Numbered from the stretch's first letter, positions 1 through 8,538 are shown. The stretch is 64,000 nt of DNA from JBHJGP01 sp050331695 (GCA_050331695.1 JBHJGP010000009.1:1-64000), one strand, 5' to 3'. Numbers and translations: made by a program. The notes: generated by a model not told the origin, from the letters alone.

Positions 1-1440
1 GTCCTCCAGATAACGGGCGTTGGCGAAGAATAGGCTCTCGACAACACAGATCGTGAGAACAGTCCGATCAGATACAACCAGATTGCGTATGACATTGCGG
101 AAATGCTCAGTGCCCGGCACCAGTCCGACCTCAGCGATATGTGGCCTTGAGGTCTTGTAGAGATACAATACCAGGGACAGCGCCACACCGGCGGACACGC
201 CGATCTCGACACCGAAGCCGAGCGTCAACGCGATGGTGCCGACCACCGCGACAAAGTCCGCTTTCGAGTAGCTCCAAGTTCGTCGAACAACGGAAAAATC
301 TACCAAAGAGAGCACGGCGACAATAATCGTGGCCGCGAGGGTCGCCTTCGGAAGCTGATGGAGAAGTGGTGTGAGGAAGAGGCTTGCGATCGCTATGCCG
401 AGCGCAGTGAACGCGCCTGCGGCCGGCGTCGCCGCGCCGGCGTCGAAATTGACGACGGATCTGGCGAAACCGCCCGTCACCGGATATCCGCCCGAAAACG
501 AGGCGGTGACGTTCGCGGTGCCGAGGCCAACGAGTTCCTGGTCTGGATCAATCCTTTGACGGCGCTTCGCCGCCAGTGTCTGGGCAACCGAGACCGATTC
601 GACGAAGCCAATCACCGAGATCAGAAGGGCGGATCCGAGGAGGGCAAGCCAGAGCTCGGTGTCAAAGCTCGGCAGGGTCGCCGGCGGCAATCCCCGGGGC
701 ACGTCCCCCACCACCGCGACGCCTCGGTCAGCGAGGCCGAACAGCCAAGTAACAAATGTGGTCGCGGCAACCGCCGCTACCGGCCCGGCTTTGACGATCA
801 GGTCGGCGAGGCGGGAATTAAGCCGCCAGGCCGTTAGCATCCCCTTCAGAGGGCCACGAACCCAATACAGAAAGCCGGTCGCCGCCACGCCGATCGCCAT
901 TGTAAGCCCGTTGGCGCTGTCGAGATGGGCGACCATCGACGCCGCCAATTCGACCAGATTGTGACCCGAAGCATCGATACCGAGAATGCCTTCGAGCTGA
1001 CTGGTGGCGATGATGATACCGGAGGCGGTGATAAACCCAGAAATCACCGGATGGCTTAGAAAGTTAGCGAGAAAGCCGAGCCGCAACAGGCCCATGGCCA
1101 CGAGCATGAGCCCCGACATGAAGGCGAGCGTGATCGCTGCCATCGCGTATTCGCTGCTGCCCGGCAGAGCGAGATTGCCGACGGCGGCGGCGGTCATCAG
1201 CGAGACCACCGCCACCGGCCCGACAGCCAGAGTTCGGCTTGTGCCGAACAATGCATAAGCAAGGAGCGGCAGGATGGAGGCATAGAGCCCCATTTCCGGC
1301 GGCAGTCCAGCCAAGAGCGCATAGGCCAGAGATTGGGGGATGAGCATGATCGTGACGATCACGGCGGCAATTAGATCGCTTGTCAGCTCATGCCGGCTAT
1401 AACGCGGGGCCCAGGTGAGGATCGGGAAGTATCGTCTCAT
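1..1440 (-). CDS. SulP-family anion (sulfate) permease, 3' end cut by window edge
   Basis: The frame is open from the ATG at 1440 to the window edge, giving the first 480 residues of a SulP permease; family members are usually 500-600 residues. The N-terminal part carries the SulP signature region (QSLAYALLAGLPPEMGLYAS) followed by strongly hydrophobic membrane segments. The last visible residues (VVESLFFANARYLED) match the start of the cytoplasmic STAS domain. SulP proteins move sulfate or other inorganic anions across the inner membrane. The gene lies 31 bases after the interrupted sulfide:quinone oxidoreductase and on the same strand, so it may export or import sulfur oxyanions linked to sulfide oxidation; the substrate is inferred from context only. 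Confidence 0.9.
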   Translation of the reverse strand, partial: MRRYFPILTWAPRYSRHELTSDLIAAVIVTIMLIPQSLAYALLAGLPPEMGLYASILPLLAYALFGTSRTLAVGPVAVVSLMTAAAVGNLALPGSSEYAMAAITLAFMSGLMLVAMGLLRLGFLANFLSHPVISGFITASGIIIATSQLEGILGIDASGHNLVELAASMVAHLDSANGLTMAIGVAATGFLYWVRGPLKGMLTAWRLNSRLADLIVKAGPVAAVAATTFVTWLFGLADRGVAVVGDVPRGLPPATLPSFDTELWLALLGSALLISVIGFVESVSVAQTLAAKRRQRIDPDQELVGLGTANVTASFSGGYPVTGGFARSVVNFDAGAATPAAGAFTALGIAIASLFLTPLLHQLPKATLAATIIVAVLSLVDFSVVRRTWSYSKADFVAVVGTIALTLGFGVEIGVSAGVALSLVLYLYKTSRPHIAEVGLVPGTEHFRNVIRNLVVSDRTVLTICVVESLFFANARYLED

Positions 1441-1471
1441 CCCCGATGTCTCCGCGGCGACGAAAACGATG

Positions 1472-3163
1472 TCACTCCGCAGCGACGCTTCCGACGGCCG
1501 TGACCTTCTCCGGTTTCGCCAGCCATTCCCGACCGCGAAGCATCGCCTTCCAGTAGACCGGCGGAAGCAGCCGTTCTTTTAGCAACCAGGCGAGGCGGCT
1601 GGGCTCGCTACCGTCGATCAGCCATGCCGGGAAGCTCGGTAGAAGTTTCCCGCCATAGCCAAACTCGGCGAGCACGATCTTGCCGCGCTCAACGGTGAGA
1701 GGACAGGATCCGTAGCCGTCGTAGTGAGCGACGGGTTGCTTGCCCCGCATGTCCGCGAGCAGATTTTCGGCGATCACCGGCGCCTGCTTTCGCGCGGCGG
1801 CAGCGGTCTTGGCGTTTGGCGCGTTCATGACATCGCCCAGAGCCCAGACATTGTCGAACGTCTTGTGACGAAGGGTGGCTTGATCGACATCGACCCACCC
1901 GGCAGCGTCGGCGAGGGGCGATACTCGAATGAAGTCGGGCGCCGTTTGCGGCGGACAAACGTGGATCATATCGAAAGACATCTCCACGGTTGTGGGTTCC
2001 ATTTCCGGCTTCGACACGCGGAACCAGGCCCTCTTCGCGGGGCCGTCGATGGCCACCAGATCGTGGAAGAAATTCAGCTCCGCGCCGTAGCGCTTCACAT
2101 ACTCCATCAGGGCCGGAACGTAGTGCGGAACACCGAAGAGAACGCCGCCAGCGTTGCAGAATGCCACTTCGATATTGTTGAGATGGCGATGGCGCCGCCA
2201 ATGGTCCGCCGACAGGTACATCGCCTTTTGCGGCGCGCCGGCGCATTTGATCGGCATCGGCGGCTGGGTGAACAGCGCTCGCCCGGATTTCAGATCCTTG
2301 ACCAACTGCCAGGTGTAGGGTGCCAGGTCATAGCGGTAGTTCGAGGTGACCCCGTTACGACCCAACGTTTCGACCAGGCCCTCCACCTTGTGCCAGTCGA
2401 GCTAGAGTCCCGGACATACGACAAGGCGTTTGTACTTCACGACGCGGCAGCCATCGAGGATCAGCGCATTGTCTTTCGGCTCGAACGCGGCAACCGCCGC
2501 CTTGATCCAATGAGCACCCTTGGGCACCAGCGATCCCATGGACTTGGCGGTCGACGCGGCGTCGAAGATGCCGCCTCCGACCATGGTCCAGCCGGGCTGA
2601 TAATAGTGGATATCGGCAGGATCGATCAGAGCCACGTCGAGATCGGGGTCGCGGGCGATGAGGCTAGAAGCCGCGGCGATGCCGGCGGCGCCGGCGCCAA
2701 CGATGACGATTTCATGTTCGGCATCCGCTCGGTCGACCGGCGTCCGCCCATTATTGGCGATGCGCCTGACGACACCAGCCATGTCATAGCCTGCGGCTTT
2801 AGCCTTCTCCAAAAGCTCCGGCAGTGGGCGCTTCGAGCTTTCAGAGAGAGCCCAAAGCGTCATCGAGCGCATGCCGCTTCGACAGTAGGCCAGCACGGGC
2901 TTTGGAAGTTCCGCCAACAACGCACCGAATAGCTCGGCCTCCTCATCTTGAACCTTGCCGCTGACAACCGGCAGATAGCGGGCTTCCAAGCCACGAGCCT
3001 TGGCGGCTGCTTCGATTTCCTCAAAAGTCGGCTGGTCGGCGCCTTCGCCATCGGGCCGATTACATATGACGGAGCGAAACCCAGCATCCGCAAGGTGCTC
3101 GATGTCACCGATGGCAATCTGCGGACTGACAGCAAAGGGCGGCGCCACTTGCTTGTATTCCAT
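1472..3163 (-). pseudogene. DUF442-sulfide:quinone oxidoreductase (type II SQR) fusion, broken by in-frame TAG
   Basis: Two open segments (3163-2405 and 2401-1472) lie in the same frame, separated only by a TAG at 2404-2402. Residues 1-110 form a DUF442/phosphatase-like domain with the loop C94-RSGM-R99. Residues from about 150 are an FAD-dependent oxidoreductase (VGAGAAG at 155-161). After the stop come the family motifs IKCAGAPQKAMYL and YGSCPL, which hold the redox cysteines of human-type SQR. SQR oxidises sulfide to persulfide and passes electrons to quinone at the inner membrane. The stop replaces one residue in the conserved stretch CPGL-x-LDW; CAG or AAG to TAG would be a single base change. 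Everything else looks intact, so this is either a recent nonsense mutation or a sequence error. Confidence 0.88.
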
Positions 3164-3199
3164 CTCTTACCTCCCAGGCTCTTCGGCGGCCGTTATGCT

Positions 3200-4087
3200 T
3201 CAAAGTTGATTGAGCGGAACTTTCAAGAAGGCCTTGCCGTCCTGGTCTGCCGGCGGAAGCTGGCCCGCCCGCATGTTGACCTGCAGTGAGGGGATGATGA
3301 GCTTTGGCATGTCCAGTTGCGCGTCGCGTGCCTCGCGCATGGCCACGAATTCCTCACGAGACTTGCCGCCGCCCACATGGATGTTGTTTTGCTTCTCCTC
3401 CGCGACCGTCGTTTCCCAGCGGATTTCTCGTCCCTGGGGACCGTAGTCGTGGCACATGAACAGGCGCATCTGCTCGGGGAGCGACAACACCGTCTGGATC
3501 GAGTCGTAGAGTTGTCCGGCATCACCGCCGGGGAAGTCGGCGCGGGCGCTGCCACCGTCCGGCATGAACAGGGTGTCGCCGACGAAGGCGGCATCGCCCA
3601 TCACATGGGTCATGCAGGCCGGCGTGTGCCCCGGCGTGTGCAGGGCGAACGCGGTCATCCCACCGATCTGATAGCTGTCGCCGTCCTCGAACAGGCGGTC
3701 GAACTGACTACCGTCGCGTTCGAATTCGGTACCCTCGTTGAAGATCTTACCGAAGGTATCCTGGACGATCGTGATGTTTTTGCCGATGCCAAGCTTGCCG
3801 CCCATCTTTTCCTGAATGTAGGGGGCTGCCGACAGATGATCGGCGTGGACATGGGTTTCGATCAGCCATTCGAGCTCGAGGCCGCGGTTCTGGATATCGG
3901 CGATGATCTCGTCGGCATGGTGGTAGGCGATCCGGCCGGCCGCGTAATCGATGTCCATCACGGAATCGATCACGGCACAGGATCGGGACGCAGGATCCTT
4001 GACCACGTAACTAATGGTGTTGGTGGCAGGGTCGAAGAACGCTTTGACCTCCGGTTTCACACCAAGGTCGACCGAATAGTTGCTCAT
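3200..4087 (-). CDS. blh: MBL-fold persulfide dioxygenase-like protein (Blh/ETHE1 type)
   Basis: This 295-residue protein has the metallo-beta-lactamase metal motif H79-V-H81-A-D83-H84, then HTPGHTPACM, a GDTLF segment and CHDYGP near the C-terminus. These are features of the ETHE1/Blh group, which oxidises glutathione persulfide to sulfite in sulfide detoxification. Start at ATG 4087 is supported by a GGAGGACC ribosome binding site. The gene sits between the SQR fusion and the YeeE/YedE genes in a close-packed operon, which fits persulfide removal downstream of SQR. The assignment to persulfide dioxygenase rather than glyoxalase II rests on the motif pattern and on context. Confidence 0.9.
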   Translation of the reverse strand: MSNYSVDLGVKPEVKAFFDPATNTISYVVKDPASRSCAVIDSVMDIDYAAGRIAYHHADEIIADIQNRGLELEWLIETHVHADHLSAAPYIQEKMGGKLGIGKNITIVQDTFGKIFNEGTEFERDGSQFDRLFEDGDSYQIGGMTAFALHTPGHTPACMTHVMGDAAFVGDTLFMPDGGSARADFPGGDAGQLYDSIQTVLSLPEQMRLFMCHDYGPQGREIRWETTVAEEKQNNIHVGGGKSREEFVAMREARDAQLDMPKLIIPSLQVNMRAGQLPPADQDGKAFLKVPLNQL

Positions 4088-4106
4088 GATTGGTCCTCCA
4101 ACGGGC

Positions 4107-4556
4107 TCATGCGGTTTGAGATGAAGGCTGACCGTCGGCTCTTACCCACATTCTCGTGATCAATCCGGTGCCGAGAATGCCGGCGACGAGGGCGGCTACG
4201 AACACCAGGACATCGATTCTGGCGGTGCCCAGCGCCGGAAGTGCGCCGCCGGGACAAAAGCCCGCGATACCCCAGCCGACGCCGAAAATTGCAGCACCTA
4301 ATACAAGGGTGCGATCGATCTGCTTGTTCGCCGGCAGGTAAAATCGGTCAGCGAGCCATGGCTTTTGGCGCGCCGTCACGTAACGGTAGCCGATCGCGGT
4401 CACCGAAAGCGCGCCGCCCATCACCAGGGCGAGGCTCAGATCCCAAATGCCGGTGATGTCGAAGAAATTCAGCACCTTCGCCGGAATGATCATGCCCGAA
4501 ATGGCGATCCCAACGCCGAAGATAAGCCCGACGACGTAGGCGGAGAGAAGACCCAT
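4107..4556 (-). CDS. YeeE/YedE-type membrane protein (DUF6691-like), half transporter B
   Basis: A 149-residue protein with about four hydrophobic segments and the conserved GFCPGGA motif of the YeeE/YedE family (thiosulfate or sulfur-compound transporters such as TsuA). Short YeeE-like proteins are normally encoded as adjacent pairs that together form one transporter; the partner ends only 3 bases upstream. The Cys in GFCPGG probably contacts the sulfur substrate, by analogy with TsuA. The position in a sulfide/persulfide operon supports sulfane-sulfur or thiosulfate transport; the exact substrate is not known. Confidence 0.85.
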   Translation of the reverse strand: MGLLSAYVVGLIFGVGIAISGMIIPAKVLNFFDITGIWDLSLALVMGGALSVTAIGYRYVTARQKPWLADRFYLPANKQIDRTLVLGAAIFGVGWGIAGFCPGGALPALGTARIDVLVFVAALVAGILGTGLITRMWVRADGQPSSQTA

Positions 4557-4559
4557 GCC

Positions 4560-4991
4560 CTAGCCTCCGATCAGGTGACGGACGATGAAAACGGTCGCGG
4601 CGGTCGAAACCATGAAGGTACCCGTGGCGACAAGTGATCGGGGCGAAAGGCGAGCCAGGCCACAGACGCCATGCCCGGACGTGCAGCCGCTGCCGAGCGT
4701 CACCCCGACACCAACGATCAAACCACCGACGACGAGGGCCGGCATCGAAATCGGCACCGTGATCTCAGGCAAGCGCCCGGTGGCGATCATGGACACCGCC
4801 GGCGCACTGACCATGCCGGCCAGCATCGCCGCTCGCCAACGCCAGTCGGCCCAATTGTCCGGCAGAAGCAGACCGGTCAGCATGCCGGTCGCGCCGAGGA
4901 TCCGACCGTGCAGCGCCATGAGGAGGACCGCTGCTGTGCCGATCAAAACACCTCCTGCAAGTGAGGCGAAAGGTGTGAACGCCGTTTCCAC
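4560..4991 (-). CDS. YeeE/YedE-type membrane protein, half transporter A
   Basis: A 143-residue membrane protein of the YeeE/YedE family, with the conserved segment GSGCTSGHGVCG that carries the substrate cysteine in characterised members. I placed the start at GTG 4991, which gives the family-typical N-terminus METAFTPFASLAGG; the frame is open further upstream, but that part has no family resemblance and overlaps the preceding gene. Only 5 bases separate it from the DUF2892 gene stop, and 3 bases from the partner gene, so the three are co-transcribed. It likely forms a sulfur-compound transporter with its neighbour. Confidence 0.85.
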   Translation of the reverse strand: METAFTPFASLAGGVLIGTAAVLLMALHGRILGATGMLTGLLLPDNWADWRWRAAMLAGMVSAPAVSMIATGRLPEITVPISMPALVVGGLIVGVGVTLGSGCTSGHGVCGLARLSPRSLVATGTFMVSTAATVFIVRHLIGG

Positions 4992-4996
4992 GACCG

Positions 4997-5209
4997 TCAG
5001 ACCCGGCAGGTTCTGACACCGAACAGGCGATAGATCGGACAAAACCGGACCAGGGCCGTGGTCACCAAAACGACGCCCACCAGTGGCGCGCCGAACTGAA
5101 AAACCGGATTGCTCCAAACCGCGAACGACGTGGTCAGTGGCAATCCGATAAGGACCATTCCCATCAGGAAGCGGAACAGCCGATCGAGCGTGCCCAAATT
5201 GACGGTCAT
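4997..5209 (-). CDS. DUF2892 small inner-membrane protein
   Basis: A 70-residue protein starting at ATG 5209 behind a GGGAGGACC ribosome binding site. It has two hydrophobic segments (FLMGMVLIGLPLTT and VGVVLVTTALVRF) and the C-terminal CPIYRLFGV motif of DUF2892, the domain also found at the membrane end of rhodanese YgaP. Such proteins often accompany sulfide and persulfide genes. A longer reading to 5290 is possible but lacks family similarity and would overlap the inverted repeat in the promoter region. The role is unknown; membrane anchoring of sulfur-transfer partners is a guess from context. Confidence 0.82.
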   Translation of the reverse strand: MTVNLGTLDRLFRFLMGMVLIGLPLTTSFAVWSNPVFQFGAPLVGVVLVTTALVRFCPIYRLFGVRTCRV

Positions 5210-5263
5210 CGTGAGGTCCTCCCAAGCTGCGTCGTTGTCGGACCACACTCTTGTCGGTAACGC

Positions 5264-5293
5264 CGGTTGGGTCGGTGACCAAATCACCAACCG
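5264..5293. promoter_or_regulatory. Inverted repeat in the leader of the sulfur operon (candidate operator)
   Basis: CGGTTGG at 5264-5270 is matched by CCAACCG at 5287-5293, and inside it GGTGA (5274-5278) pairs with TCACC (5284-5288) around CCAAA. It lies in the 97-base gap between the Crp/Fnr gene and DUF2892, 55 bases before the DUF2892 start. It could bind a regulator or form an RNA hairpin; there is no T tract, so a classical terminator is unlikely. Confidence 0.4.
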
Positions 5294-5306
5294 TAAGAAA
5301 ACGGCG

Positions 5307-5966
5307 TCAGGCAGCTTCGGCGAAAGCGCTCAGTGCGTTGTAGTCGGCCAGCCGGATCTCACCTCTAGAGACCACCACCCAGCCCCTCCGTTGAAATTCC
5401 TGGAGCTGTCTAGAGACGACTTCCCGCGCGGTACCGAGTTCGGTGGCCAGCTGGTGATGGGTCGTATGGATCACGCCCGTACCTTGATCGAACTCCAGGA
5501 GCTTTTCGGCGAGACGGAGATCCACCCGGCGAAAGGCCACTTCCTCGATCACCAGGAACAGGTCGGTGATCCGCTTGGCATAGGCGGTGAACACGAAGTG
5601 CCGGAAAATCGGCGAACGGGCGATGAGGTCATCGAAAACCGCCCTCGGGATCGCCACCGCTCGAACCACGGTTTCCGCGACACCTTCCGCGTTGTAGTCC
5701 TCATAGGCGAGCAAGCAAGCGGTGGTCAGGACGCAACTCTCTCCGGCGTGAACCCGATAGAGAACGATCTCGCGACCGGTTTCCGAAACCTGTTGAACCC
5801 GAATCACACCTTCCAAAAGCAGGAGAAGATTGTCCGGGGCCTTACCTGGCCCGAAAATCACGGTGCCGCCCGGGAGATCGACAATCCGGCTGCTTTGAAT
5901 GAGCGAATCGCGAATACCGGGCTCGAGGCTGGCCAGTCCTGGAAAGTCGCTAAGCCAGTCGCTCAT
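5307..5966 (-). CDS. Crp/Fnr-family transcription regulator with FNR-like recognition helix
   Basis: With the start at ATG 5966 the protein has 219 residues: an N-terminal cyclic-nucleotide-binding-like beta-roll, a long dimerisation helix (about 125-150) and a C-terminal winged helix. The recognition helix reads REVVSR (E182, S185, R186), the same E..SR pattern that lets FNR and FixK contact TTGA half-sites; CRP has G in place of that serine. The FNR iron-sulfur cysteines are absent, so it is not a 4Fe-4S oxygen sensor. Two cysteines (C78 and C84, in ESCVLTTACL) could sense redox or persulfides; that is inference. It is upstream of, and on the same strand as, the sulfur operon, and near three TTGA-N6-TCAA sites. 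GTG 5996 and ATG 5972 are alternative starts. Confidence 0.88.
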   Translation of the reverse strand: MSDWLSDFPGLASLEPGIRDSLIQSSRIVDLPGGTVIFGPGKAPDNLLLLLEGVIRVQQVSETGREIVLYRVHAGESCVLTTACLLAYEDYNAEGVAETVVRAVAIPRAVFDDLIARSPIFRHFVFTAYAKRITDLFLVIEEVAFRRVDLRLAEKLLEFDQGTGVIHTTHHQLATELGTAREVVSRQLQEFQRRGWVVVSRGEIRLADYNALSAFAEAA

Positions 5967-6049
5967 CCACATTTCCAGCACGTTCTCGCATCCCACCTGA
6001 TCAAGCCGATGTCCGATCTCCTTGATGCATCGTCTGCGTGACCAGCGCT

Positions 6050-6063
6050 TTGACGCCGCTCAA
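6050..6063. promoter_or_regulatory. FNR/FixK-like box between the Crp/Fnr gene and the hsp20 remnant
   Basis: The 14-mer TTGACGCCGCTCAA has perfect TTGA/TCAA arms. On the plus strand a TATAAA/TAAAAT -10 sequence lies at 6083-6090, which would place the box at about -39 to -41, close to the class II position, and would drive the Hsp20 remnant at 6126. It could also serve autoregulation of the divergent regulator gene, though no good -10 is seen there. Confidence 0.5.
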
Positions 6064-6125
6064 ACGATGGCTCGCATTCGCATATAAAATACCGTCGTCG
6101 TGTCCTCTTACAGAAGAGGAATCCC

Positions 6126-6300
6126 GTGGTCGAAACAACGCATACAGCCGGCTGGTGGCCGAGCTTTTACGAACCGCTTCGCCAGGTCGGTCAGCGGGTG
6201 TCCGATTGGATCGCCCCGCTCCGAGGCCTCAGCGCTTGAAGACACCCACGAGATCGATGTTGAGCTTCCAGGAGTGAAGGCGGAAGACGTCGATGATGGA
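6126..6300 (+). pseudogene. Hsp20 small heat-shock protein remnant, frameshifted and truncated
   Basis: GTG 6126, with an AGAGGA ribosome binding site, begins an Hsp20-like N-terminus (THTAGWWPSFYEPLRQVGQ, VSDWIAP). That frame stops at TGA 6237. The next frame continues the family sequence (SEASALEDTHEIDVELPG, VKAEDVD), so a one-base insertion, probably in the CCCC run at 6214-6217, split the gene. After about 6295 the similarity ends and most of the alpha-crystallin domain is missing. Small Hsp20 genes are common members of low-oxygen regulons. The remnant keeps its promoter-like upstream region. No other gene is seen in 6000-6341. Confidence 0.8.
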
Positions 6301-6341
6301 GGCGGCGGTTCGTCCAAAGCAGACCCATTCGGGATTTCGCT

Positions 6342-7400
6342 TCAACAGATCCGAGGCAGTTGATCGCCATCCAGCATGTCGATCAGTCGCTCGCCGCCGA
6401 ATAAGGAGGTCATCACCACTTCGCCCGAATGATCCGAGGTCACTTCGCCAATAATTGCGGCAGCCGCTCCACCGGCGAGCGACGCGAGCCTTGACGGGAC
6501 GGCGTCGGCTTCTTCGGCCGGTACGACAGCGCCGAACACACCTTCATTGGCGAGATAGAGCGGATCGAGACCCAGGATCTCCGCCATGCCGCGCACCGGT
6601 TCCGAGACTGGCAGACGCTCCTCCTCGATCCGTAGGCCCAAGCCCGATGATTGGGCGAACTCGACCAGAACCGTTGCCACGCCGCCTCGGGTGGCGTCAC
6701 GTATCGCCCTGGTGTTGGGAGCGACGTCGAGCAGCGCCTCGACTAGTCTGTGGAGCGACCGACAGTCGGATCTGAGCGTGGTCGCCAGCTTCAGGTCGCC
6801 GCGGGCGGCCATCACCGCCGCGCTGTGGTTTCCGATCGTGTCGTTCACGAGAATAGCGTCGCCGGCCTGTATCCGCTGGGGTCCGAGCTCGCGTCCCGCC
6901 AGAATGACACCGATGCCGGTGGTCGTGATGAACAGCTTGTCGGCGGCGCCACGGTCGACGACCTTGGTGTCGCCGGTGACGATAGGAACGCCCGCGAACC
7001 TTGCTGTCTCGGCCATGCTCGCGGCGATCCGCCGGAGATCATCGACCGGCAGACCCGCTTCGACGATCATCGCCGCGCTGAGCGCGACAGGTGTGGCGCC
7101 ACCGACCGCCAGATCGTTGATCGTGCCGTTGATCGCGACCGTTCCCAGATCGCCGCCCGGAAAGAAAATCGGATCGATGACAAAAGAATCGGTTGTGAAC
7201 GCTAAACGGTCGCCGGCGCGAAGGAGCTCGGCCAGCTGTAACCGGGCCTGATCGTCCTGCTCGACGATCGGTCCGCTGCCAAACGCGCTGAGGAACACGT
7301 CGTCGATAAGATCACGCATCGCCCGGCCGCCCGAGCCGTGGGCCAAGGTGATCGTCGATCCTCGGATCCTGCCGTAACGCCGCCCCTTGGCGTCAGGCAC
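6342..7400 (-). CDS. hypE: [NiFe]-hydrogenase maturation protein HypE
   Basis: A 352-residue AIR-synthase-fold protein with the N-terminal AHGSGGRAM motif and the diagnostic C-terminal PRIC, whose last cysteine carries the carbamoyl group received from HypF and dehydrates it to the cyanide ligand of the NiFe site. The start is GTG 7400, overlapping the end of hypD by 8 bases. Length and ends are those of a complete HypE. It is the last gene of the PGM-OtsB/GH65/hypF/hypC/hypD/hypE transcription unit and is needed for the hydrogenase encoded at 18.5-23.1 kb. Confidence 0.97.
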   Translation of the reverse strand: MPDAKGRRYGRIRGSTITLAHGSGGRAMRDLIDDVFLSAFGSGPIVEQDDQARLQLAELLRAGDRLAFTTDSFVIDPIFFPGGDLGTVAINGTINDLAVGGATPVALSAAMIVEAGLPVDDLRRIAASMAETARFAGVPIVTGDTKVVDRGAADKLFITTTGIGVILAGRELGPQRIQAGDAILVNDTIGNHSAAVMAARGDLKLATTLRSDCRSLHRLVEALLDVAPNTRAIRDATRGGVATVLVEFAQSSGLGLRIEEERLPVSEPVRGMAEILGLDPLYLANEGVFGAVVPAEEADAVPSRLASLAGGAAAAIIGEVTSDHSGEVVMTSLFGGERLIDMLDGDQLPRIC

Positions 7401-8538
7401 AGGACGACTTGCGTAACTCGGCGCGCTGACGCGGCGCCGCGTACTGCTGATAGGCGGCGCAGGCCCCCTCTGATGAGACCATGAGCGCGCCGAGTGGCGT
7501 TGCCGGCGTGCATTCCTTGCCGAAGGCCGGACACTGCCACGGCTTGAGGTGACCCTTCACCACCTCGCCGCACTTGCAAAGCGCGGGATCGGGCACGTCA
7601 GCCGAAACCAATCCGAATTTTCGCTCCGCATCGAACGTGGCGTATTCGGCGCGGATCTGGGCACCGGAGCCATCGATCTGACCGAGACCCCGCCATTGTG
7701 TTTCGGCCCTGGGCTCGAACACCTTTTCCATGGCGGCGAGCGCCACCGGGTTGCCCCGCTCCGGAACCACCCGAACATACTGGTTTTCGACCTCTGCCCG
7801 GCCGTGGGCGAGGTGTTTCAGGACCATCCAGAGCGCTTGAAGGATGTCCAAAGGCTCGAAGCCGGCCACGACCATCGGCTTGCCGTGCTCGGCGGCGATG
7901 AAGTCGTAACCGCGAACGCCGATCACCATCGACACATGGCCCGGTCCGATGAAGCCGTCGATCAAGGTGTCGGGATCGGCGAGGAGCGCACGCAGCGGCG
8001 GAATGATGGTGATGTGCTGGCAGAGCATCGAATAGTTGTCGATGCCATCGCGTTCCGCCTCGAGGATGGTGAGTGCCGTCGACGGCATGGTCGTCTCGAA
8101 GCCGAGCCCAAAAAACACGACCTCGCGGTCCGGGTTCCGGCGGGCCAGATCCAGCGCGTCGAGGGGAGAATAAACCATGCGGACGTCAGCGCCTTCGGCC
8201 TGGGCTTGCAACAGGCTTTTCCTCGAGCCCGGGACGCGCATGGCGTCGCCGAACGTCGTGAGGATCATGTCCGGTATTTGCGCGAGCGCAATGCAGTCGT
8301 CGATGCGCCCTTTAGGCAGTACGCAGACAGGACAGCCGGGACCGTGAACGAACTCGATCTCCCGGGGCACCAGACGCTGCAGACCGTAGCGAAACACCGA
8401 ATGGGTATGACCGCCGCAAACCTCCATGATCTGCAGCGGCCGACCCTTCGGTAGATCGATATCGGCGACCAGTCGCTCGATCGCTCCCAAGATCGAGCGC
8501 GCCTTTCCCGGGTCGCGAAATTCGGACGAAAACTTCAT
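7393..8538 (-). CDS. hypD: Hydrogenase maturation protein HypD (Fe-S scaffold for Fe(CN)2CO)
   Basis: The 381-residue protein shows all HypD hallmarks: C41-GGHTH, GPG-C69-P-V-C72, and a C-terminal cysteine-rich part (CKCGEVVKGHLKPWQCPAFG, then C in SSEGACAAY) that holds a 4Fe-4S cluster. HypD with HypC assembles the iron dicyano-carbonyl unit. It overlaps hypC by 4 bases (ATGA), showing translational coupling, and hypE by 8 bases. Confidence 0.97.
   Translation of the reverse strand: MKFSSEFRDPGKARSILGAIERLVADIDLPKGRPLQIMEVCGGHTHSVFRYGLQRLVPREIEFVHGPGCPVCVLPKGRIDDCIALAQIPDMILTTFGDAMRVPGSRKSLLQAQAEGADVRMVYSPLDALDLARRNPDREVVFFGLGFETTMPSTALTILEAERDGIDNYSMLCQHITIIPPLRALLADPDTLIDGFIGPGHVSMVIGVRGYDFIAAEHGKPMVVAGFEPLDILQALWMVLKHLAHGRAEVENQYVRVVPERGNPVALAAMEKVFEPRAETQWRGLGQIDGSGAQIRAEYATFDAERKFGLVSADVPDPALCKCGEVVKGHLKPWQCPAFGKECTPATPLGALMVSSEGACAAYQQYAAPRQRAELRKSSCA

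Noticed and set aside
2402..2404. Amber codon read as pyrrolysine
   Set aside because: Pyrrolysine needs pyl genes that are rare outside archaea and a few anaerobes, and the SQR family does not use it; a point mutation or error is simpler.
5484..5497. TTGATCGAACTCCA, near match to the FNR box
   Set aside because: It is inside the Crp/Fnr coding region and one arm is imperfect.
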